A model generated the notes under the pieces. It saw only the letters and a list, made by a program, of their open reading frames with translations, had not been told where the DNA came from and ran no database searches. A stretch of 64,000 bases of DNA from Firmicutes bacterium UBA4795 (lineage in GTDB: Bacteria > Bacillota > Desulfotomaculia > Desulfotomaculales > Nap2-2B), in contig DHGP01000016.1 of the NCBI GenBank assembly GCA_002402825.1, forward strand, positions 16,406-80,405. Reading direction: 5' to 3'. The position numbers were made by a program, and so were the translations under genes. This document shows positions 59,240-64,000 of this stretch, in pieces (within the stretch, counting starts at the first letter, position 1; each line of letters opens with the position of its first letter).

Positions 59240-59851
59240 CTAAAATAAAGCCTCAAATAACTTTTCTAAATTTTCTGGTGACGTCAGAAAGAAAAAATAA
59301 CCTTTTATTTCTTTCTGACGCTCGGTTAGAACCGTTTCAATAACAAGAAGCTGGTCCTCGGCAAAATTATGCAAAATTAAAGCGCTGCTTATAGTTGCTG
59401 CGATCATGTCAAAGGCTAGCTCCGGCACGTTGGTACGCATTTTTAAACCCGTAAAATTACTTATTGCCCCAATAAAAGAGCCAGCTAAAATGTTACCTAC
59501 CTCTTTAACTAACGACTTGCTCATTTCATCTAAGATTTGGGTAGAGCCTTCAGGTAAACCCATCAATAAATCTATTAGCCTAAAGGTGCTATAAGCATCA
59601 AAAATAAATATTACTAAACCAGAAATTTCACCAGAAATCGGTAAATTTATACACGCTACTGCTTTCTCCGGTTCCCCACCCAGGGATAGGGCTTCTTCCA
59701 ACGGTAAAAACAAAGCCCACGGCACCGTCATGTTTATTTTTTTACCCAGTATTTTAGCTAAAGCAGTACTGGCGTGACCAAGACCAATATTACACGTTTC
59801 TTTCAAAACATCCAATTGTTTTTCTGTTAACCTAGCTTTTTTAAACGACAC
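59240..59851 (-). CDS. cheC: CheY-P phosphatase CheC
   Basis: Removes phosphate from CheY and binds CheD. 203 residues with two phosphatase motifs of the family (about 15-25 KETCNIGLGHASTALAKIL and about 112-122 VKEVGNILAGSFIGAI). GTG start at 59851 with AGGAAG upstream. Identification secure. Confidence 0.95.
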   Translation of the reverse strand: MSFKKARLTEKQLDVLKETCNIGLGHASTALAKILGKKINMTVPWALFLPLEEALSLGGEPEKAVACINLPISGEISGLVIFIFDAYSTFRLIDLLMGLPEGSTQILDEMSKSLVKEVGNILAGSFIGAISNFTGLKMRTNVPELAFDMIAATISSALILHNFAEDQLLVIETVLTERQKEIKGYFFFLTSPENLEKLFEALF

Positions 59852-59875
59852 AAAATTCTTCCTAAAATAAAAATC

Positions 59876-60658
59876 TTAAATTTTGCGTAAATTATTAGCT
59901 AATCTCCACATTTCATCACTTGTTCTAATGGCTTGGGTATTTAACTGGTAAGCTCGCAGAGCTTCAATTAAAAGTGACATTTCTTCAACTAAATCTACGT
60001 TAGCTACCTCACAAAAACCCTGCTTTAGCGTGCCAAATCCAGATTCACCAGGTTTCCCTGTCTTTATTTTCCCTGCGGCTGGGGTATATAAAAATAAATT
60101 GTCTTCTACTCTTTGTAAAGTAGCGGGAGCCGTAAAATCATATAGCTCAAGCTGTCCAATTTCGTGAGGAATACCGGTGGCATCATTAAATTTTACTTTT
60201 CCATCTTGATTAATCATAATTTGTTGGTAATTCTCCGGTAGTTTAATTCCTGGAGCAACTAAATAACCACTGCTGGTAATCAGGCTGCCTTCTTTATCTA
60301 ACTGTAAACTTCCAGCCCGAGTATAAGCCGTATTTCCGTTTGGCAAAATAACACCAAAAAATCCAGGGCCTTCAATAGCCAGGTCCAAAGGGTGTCCTGT
60401 TTCCTTTAAAGGACCCATGGTAAATACTTTATCAACAACCGCCACTTTAACTCCCGTACCATCATAGATGTTATCTGCCTTATCTGGTAAAACAGGATTT
60501 TGTTCCTTAACAATTTGCTGGTAAACCAAAGAGGAAAAAATAACCTTATTTTTTTTATAGCCCATGGTGTTCACGTTAGCTATGTTACTGGCTGTGGTAT
60601 CTAATTTTATCTGCTGAGCGTTACAAGCCACCATAGAGTTAGCTATGGCCCGAAGCAT
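59876..60658 (-). CDS. Flagellar rod/hook-basal body protein (FlgG/FlhP-like)
   Basis: 260 residues with the N-terminal rod signature TTASNIANVNTMGYKKNKVIF, the middle block YTRAGSLQLDKEGSLITSSGYLV and the C-terminal FCEVANVDLVEEMSLLIEALRAYQLNTQAIRTSDEMWRLANNL. It is the second of a pair of such genes, as with flhO/flhP in Bacillus; FlgG and FlgF cannot be separated by eye. GGGAGG before the ATG. Family secure. Confidence 0.93.
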   Translation of the reverse strand: MLRAIANSMVACNAQQIKLDTTASNIANVNTMGYKKNKVIFSSLVYQQIVKEQNPVLPDKADNIYDGTGVKVAVVDKVFTMGPLKETGHPLDLAIEGPGFFGVILPNGNTAYTRAGSLQLDKEGSLITSSGYLVAPGIKLPENYQQIMINQDGKVKFNDATGIPHEIGQLELYDFTAPATLQRVEDNLFLYTPAAGKIKTGKPGESGFGTLKQGFCEVANVDLVEEMSLLIEALRAYQLNTQAIRTSDEMWRLANNLRKI

Positions 60659-60675
60659 TTTCTTTCCTCCCTTGT

Positions 60676-61446
60676 TTATTTTATACTACTAATCTGGCTT
60701 ATTGCTTTGGCCAACAGGTCATCTTGAACCTGAATCAAGCGCTGATTAGCTTCGTATACCCGTAAAACTTCAATTAATTTAGTCATTTCATTGGTTAGCT
60801 CAACATTAGCTTGTTCTAAAAATCCCTGATATACCTGGGGATTACCTACGTTCTGAAGACCTGCTCCCTGCGGTGGTTGGTAAAAGTAACTGTTTTCACC
60901 AGGTATAAGTAATTGCGGGTTGGTGAACGAAACAATCTGTAAAACATCTATTTTCTGGTTATCAACCATTATCTTACCATCCTTCGTTACTACGAAATCT
61001 TCACCGCCCACTTGAAGGGGACCGTTTACGCCTAAAACGCGATCCCCTGCCGCCGTGACCAGGTAACCTTCACCATCAACTTGAAAAGCACCATTTCTAG
61101 TATATTGTTTTCCAGTTGGAGTTTGGACGGTAAAAAACCCTGCCGTAGCCAGCATTAAATCAGTAGACTTATTTGTTTCTTTGGCCGCCGCAGGACTAAA
61201 ATCAGTGTAAATTTGCGAAACTAATGGACCCAGGCAACCATACCCGACCGCTGGCTTATTTTGTTTTGGTGTTCCTCCCATTTCCACTTGTTCATTAACC
61301 AGGAGTAAATCACCAAAATTTTGCAAAACAACAGTTTGTTTTTTATAACCACTGGTATTAAGGTTGGCCAGATTTTGCGTTAAAGTGTTCAGCCTTGCTT
61401 GTTGAACATCTATCCCGGCTGTGCTTATATATAAACCCCTAATTAT
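60676..61446 (-). CDS. Flagellar rod/hook-basal body protein with non-canonical start (FlgF/FlhO-like)
   Basis: Read from the codons at 61446-61438 it gives I-I-R then GLYISTAGIDVQQARLNTLT, QNLANLNTSGYKKQ, the complete N-terminal rod signature, and it ends FLEQANVELTNEMTKLIEVLRVYEANQR. The first in-frame standard start is TTG at 61326, inside that signature. The only codons ahead of the signature are ATT (61443), ATA (61446) and ATT (61449), six to twelve bases after AGAAGG. So the gene either starts at ATT/ATA or has suffered a base change. About 256 residues. The stop of the SwrB-like gene overlaps the start. Confidence 0.85.
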   Translation of the reverse strand: MIRGLYISTAGIDVQQARLNTLTQNLANLNTSGYKKQTVVLQNFGDLLLVNEQVEMGGTPKQNKPAVGYGCLGPLVSQIYTDFSPAAAKETNKSTDLMLATAGFFTVQTPTGKQYTRNGAFQVDGEGYLVTAAGDRVLGVNGPLQVGGEDFVVTKDGKIMVDNQKIDVLQIVSFTNPQLLIPGENSYFYQPPQGAGLQNVGNPQVYQGFLEQANVELTNEMTKLIEVLRVYEANQRLIQVQDDLLAKAISQISSIK

Positions 61447-61946
61447 AATCTTCTACCTTCTTTCAATTTACTTTTGTATAAATTCAAAATAAGTTCAACT
61501 TCCCCTTTTGGCCGCCCAAACTCTGCCGCCAGTTCGGCAACTCCTAAACCTTTTTTATAAGCCTGGTAAATTCGTTCATCTAAAGTTAGAAACGGTTGTT
61601 CTGTTTGTTTAGCTAAAAGATGAATTTGTTTTTTCTCTATTTGTTTTAGTAAGTCTCTGATTTCTTCTCCTAAATGAACTAATTTATTAATTTGAGGCAA
61701 AATTTCACTTGATATAACTAGCGCCTCCTGTTCATTGTCCGAACAATACATTTTTTGCAAAAACCTTAAATTACCTGGGTTGTCAAGCTGCTTACCCCTT
61801 TTTTTTACTGATGTTCTACTTTTTTTTAGCCTAAAAATAGCCCCTAAAATCAAAATGACAAGTAAACCGCATCCTAAAATTAAATAATATTTATAAATAA
61901 GGATAAATTTAAGTAAAATAGCGCTATTATTTGTTAAATTAAACAT
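61443..61946 (-). CDS. SwrB/DUF6115-like membrane protein
   Basis: 167 residues: one membrane helix (about 18-40), a basic region, a coiled coil (about 80-115), then a C-terminal helix-turn-helix-like tail DERIYQAYKKGLGVAELAAEFGRPKGEVELILNLYK. Position (immediately after sigD) and architecture match SwrB of Bacillus, which promotes flagellar assembly. ATG 61946 is preferred because AAGGAGA lies upstream; overlaps sigD by eight bases. Moderate confidence in the SwrB link. Confidence 0.7.
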   Translation of the reverse strand: MFNLTNNSAILLKFILIYKYYLILGCGLLVILILGAIFRLKKSRTSVKKRGKQLDNPGNLRFLQKMYCSDNEQEALVISSEILPQINKLVHLGEEIRDLLKQIEKKQIHLLAKQTEQPFLTLDERIYQAYKKGLGVAELAAEFGRPKGEVELILNLYKSKLKEGRRL

Positions 61947-62685
61947 AGGACATCTCCTTAAGTTTCTCACGTAAGGCCTTAATGGCCCGGGCGTGCAGTT
62001 GACAAACCCTTGATTCGGTTATATTTAAAACCAGGCCAATTTCTTTTAAAGTAAGCCCTTCCTGGTAATATAAGGCCAAAATAAGTTTATCTCTCTTTTC
62101 AAGAAAAGATATGGCCTGGACTAAAACCTGTTGTTTTTCTTCTTTTAATATTATTTCTAAAGGTTCCACAGGTTTTACCGAATCAAAATCAAATAAACTT
62201 TTACCTTCAGGAAAGTATTCTTGGTCTAAATAAGTTAAATTTGCTTGCCTGGCGTAACCGTTTATTTTTTTTAAATCATCCAGCGAAAGACCGGTTTTAG
62301 CCATTATTCTTTGGTCATTTACTTCTCCCTCATTTAGCGCAAGCTCTTTTTTTGCCTGCTCAACTTTATTGATTTGACTCCACAAACGACGAGGAACCCA
62401 GGAAAGCCGGCGAATTTCGTCAATCATAGCTCCTTTTATCCGAAACTTGGCAAAGCTAGTAAAATTTACCCCTCTTTCAGGATTAAACTTTTTCATGGCT
62501 TCAAGTAAACCTATTATCCCACAATTTTCTAGATCTTCTTTGTTAATTCCTGCTGGTAAATGAATAGCCAGTCGGGCCGCTAAATACTTAACCAATGGCA
62601 AATAAAATAGAACTAATTTATCTTTTACTTGAGAATTTGGATTATTATGATACTGCCACCAAAGTTCTCTTTCCTCTTCCTTCAT
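61939..62685 (-). CDS. sigD: Flagellar sigma factor SigD (FliA family)
   Basis: 248 residues, sigma-28 family, directs transcription of late flagellar and chemotaxis genes. Region 2 includes KYLAARLAIHLPAGINKEDLENCGIIGLLEAM and FKIKGAMIDEIRR-like FRIKGAMIDEIRRLSWVPRRL; regions 3 and 4 follow, with LKEIGLVLNITESRVCQLHARAIKALREKL as region 4.2. AAGGGG upstream of the ATG. Between the PilZ gene and the SwrB-like gene. Identification secure. Confidence 0.96.
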   Translation of the reverse strand: MKEEERELWWQYHNNPNSQVKDKLVLFYLPLVKYLAARLAIHLPAGINKEDLENCGIIGLLEAMKKFNPERGVNFTSFAKFRIKGAMIDEIRRLSWVPRRLWSQINKVEQAKKELALNEGEVNDQRIMAKTGLSLDDLKKINGYARQANLTYLDQEYFPEGKSLFDFDSVKPVEPLEIILKEEKQQVLVQAISFLEKRDKLILALYYQEGLTLKEIGLVLNITESRVCQLHARAIKALREKLKEMSYV

Positions 62686-62702
62686 AAGAAACTTGCCCCT
62701 TG

Positions 62703-63383
62703 TTAAAACCTTCTTTTTGCCATTTTACTAAAAATAAATTTGAATATTTTATCTCGTTGTCTTTCTCTTAAATCTAAAAATTCTATTCCTAAATGATAGA
62801 CACTACCTCTTTCTGCTTTTTCGCAATATACTACCCGGGCTCTGGTCTCAATTTCAAAAGAATTATTATTTTTATTCTTACTGGGAAAAGGTAGGGTGAA
62901 TTTTACCATGATGATTGTCCCTACTTGGCAAGACCTTTCGCGAATTATTTTCATTCCTCCGGCGCTTAGGTCTAAAGTTTTTGTTTTAATATATGCTGGT
63001 TTCTCTTCTTTCAGGGGAATTTCCGCCTGCCAGACATCCATTATTATAGGAAAACGAACATACATGCGCTGTTGTACTTCTTCAATTTTTTCCGGTAAAG
63101 CAAGGACATAAAATAACAAATTTTTTTCTCTGTGTTTTCCTAAAACAAAGGTGTCGAAAAAAAAGCTGGTTTTTTCTTGAACAAAACGCCCCAAAACTTT
63201 TTCGCCAGGGCTTAAAATTAAAGGCCGTCCTTCTTTATAAGGCACCATAATCGTAAAATAATCTTCTCCAATATCCTGGACCAAAGAAGCGTAATAATTA
63301 TTTTCGCTATTTCTGGATAATTTTACCGGTAAATTTAATTTAATTTTGCCTTTTTCTTGCTCTTTTAAAAACCCTCTCGCCAA
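62703..63383 (-). CDS. PilZ-domain flagellar brake protein (YcgR/YpfB-like)
   Basis: 226 residues. N-terminal YcgR-N-like domain (about 15-105) and C-terminal PilZ domain (about 106-220). The c-di-GMP motif is present as RMYVRFP (RxxxR) and LDLSAGGMKI (D-x-S-x-x-G). It would slow rotation when c-di-GMP is high, as in Bacillus YpfA/YcgR; the diguanylate cyclase at 7155 could supply the signal. TTG start at 63383 with AAGGTGA upstream. Between flhG and sigD. Confidence 0.88.
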   Translation of the reverse strand: MARGFLKEQEKGKIKLNLPVKLSRNSENNYYASLVQDIGEDYFTIMVPYKEGRPLILSPGEKVLGRFVQEKTSFFFDTFVLGKHREKNLLFYVLALPEKIEEVQQRMYVRFPIIMDVWQAEIPLKEEKPAYIKTKTLDLSAGGMKIIRERSCQVGTIIMVKFTLPFPSKNKNNNSFEIETRARVVYCEKAERGSVYHLGIEFLDLRERQRDKIFKFIFSKMAKRRF

Positions 63384-63401
63384 AATTTTTCACCTTACCC
63401 T

Positions 63402-63446
63402 CCCCACCCTTGCCCTCCCCCTTGATGGGGGAGGGCAAGGGTGGGG
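63402..63446. repeat. GC-rich perfect hairpin repeat 2
   Basis: 20-base perfect arms (63402-63421 and 63427-63446; CCCCACCCTTGCCCTCCCCC type) with a five-base loop. Between the flhG and PilZ genes of the same operon, upstream of the PilZ ribosome site. Same family as 54608-54655. Confidence 0.85.
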
Positions 63447-63461
63447 GTGTACCTTGTATAT

Positions 63462-64000
63462 TTACCGAAAAAGTTTGACCAACTTTTGGACAAAAACCTT
63501 TATACCACCGCGCTTATTTAAAACCAAGTTATGATCATCTTTTCCTAAAAGAGTAATAAAATTAGTCGTTATTTGAGCCACACTTTTTGTGGCCTGACTG
63601 AAAGGGTACATCAATACAAAAGGATTCTGGTTTTTTACCGCCTCACTAACAATACTTTCCTTACCAATAAATCCTAAATAGTTTATCTTTATGTTTTGTA
63701 AAAATTTATTGGCGACAAAAGTTATTTTATCAGCGGTTAAAAAAGCTTCCTGTTCATTAACTGCCTGGTTAACTACTAAAAAAACTCTTTCGTGGATTTC
63801 AAACTTAGCCAGCACCTTAATTAAGCTATACGCATCGGTCAAAGAGGTTGGTTCAGGAGTAACAATAACCACCACTTCCTCGGCGGCAGCAACAAATCCT
63901 AAAACATTACGTGAAATACCCGCTCCCGTATCAATTAAAATAAAATCACTTTTATCTTGAAAAAAACTTAAAGCCCCAATTAATCTTTCGCGCTGGGACT
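63462..64000 (-). CDS. flhG: MinD-like ATPase FlhG (partial)
   Basis: C-terminal about 178 residues; the start lies beyond the right edge. The visible part contains FILIDTGAGISRNVLGFVAAAEEVVVIVTPEPTSLTDAYSLIK, the switch-II-like block of FlhG/FleN, and a C-terminal region ending KVFVQKLVKLFR. FlhG sets flagellar number with FlhF. The reading frame stays open to the edge. Family secure. Confidence 0.93.
   Translation of the reverse strand, partial: SQRERLIGALSFFQDKSDFILIDTGAGISRNVLGFVAAAEEVVVIVTPEPTSLTDAYSLIKVLAKFEIHERVFLVVNQAVNEQEAFLTADKITFVANKFLQNIKINYLGFIGKESIVSEAVKNQNPFVLMYPFSQATKSVAQITTNFITLLGKDDHNLVLNKRGGIKVFVQKLVKLFR

Noticed and set aside
1..64000. tRNA, rRNA or prophage genes
   Set aside because: No cloverleaf with a GGTTCGAATCC-type arm, no rRNA motif and no phage structural or integrase gene was recognised on either strand.

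Overview
The window reads as the chromosome of a low- to mid-GC, endospore-forming, flagellated Gram-positive anaerobe, most like the Clostridia/Peptococcaceae-Moorella-Desulfotomaculum side of the Bacillota. The evidence is an alpha/beta-type spore SASP next to the germination protease GPR, a Bacillus-type motility operon (FlhG, PilZ brake, SigD, SwrB-like protein, CheC, CheD, FliY), a zinc-type L28, LexA, frequent TTG/GTG starts with strong GGAGG sites, and many B12/radical-SAM functions. No species can be named from the sequence alone.

Layout. 1-5112 (minus): an ECF-type vitamin importer (S component, fused double ATPase, T component) and a surface-anchored DUF4430 protein, all behind a cobalamin riboswitch. 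5260-9718 (plus): metK, a short membrane protein, a diguanylate cyclase and comFC. 9719-16628 (plus): csp, hpf, secA, prfB with its programmed frameshift, a YitT protein and an N-terminal transketolase half. 16796-21345 (plus): a secreted stalk/PKD protein and trehalose synthesis (otsA, otsB). 21527-23056 (minus): coiled-coil protein, coaD, rsmD. 23194-25300: gpr, SASP, rpmB. 25319-30450 (minus): a nicotinate phosphoribosyltransferase-like gene and ribDE-BA-H behind an FMN riboswitch. 30561-35523 is an accessory stretch: a REP-like palindrome, a HEPN/MNT toxin-antitoxin pair, an RsgI-like pseudogene, a Uma2 protein, a large beta-propeller protein and two copies of a terminal-inverted-repeat element. 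35458-38160 (minus): cobalt ECF importer CbiMNQO. 38299-43227: a CDF exporter, a B12-radical SAM protein and the AmmeMemoRadiSam pair. 43390-49866: DUF6125-like protein, lexA, B12/siderophore-type importer btuFCD and a UbiB-family protein. 49905-64000: chemotaxis and flagellar genes, mostly minus, with cheA alone on plus.

Genes working together. Corrinoid and cobalt acquisition recurs: riboswitch-controlled ECF B12 uptake, BtuFCD-type uptake and cobalt uptake, alongside a B12-dependent-type radical SAM enzyme. The motility block forms an almost continuous co-directional operon from flhG through sigD, two rod/hook proteins, cheC, cheY, fliM, fliY, a response regulator, cheD and cheR, with cheW and a chemoreceptor beyond.

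The least conventional content is in the repeats. Four intergenic elements share GTAACTA(T/C)TCAGGT-type ends with variable interiors. Two unrelated coding regions carry in-frame palindromic insertions. There are two GC-rich perfect hairpins and several clusters of degenerate short words. Several genes end inside these repeats, which supply their last codons. Other points of interest are a Shine-Dalgarno-sequestering hairpin before the diguanylate cyclase, tandem DnaA boxes upstream of csp, and a rod-protein gene that seems to start at ATT or ATA.
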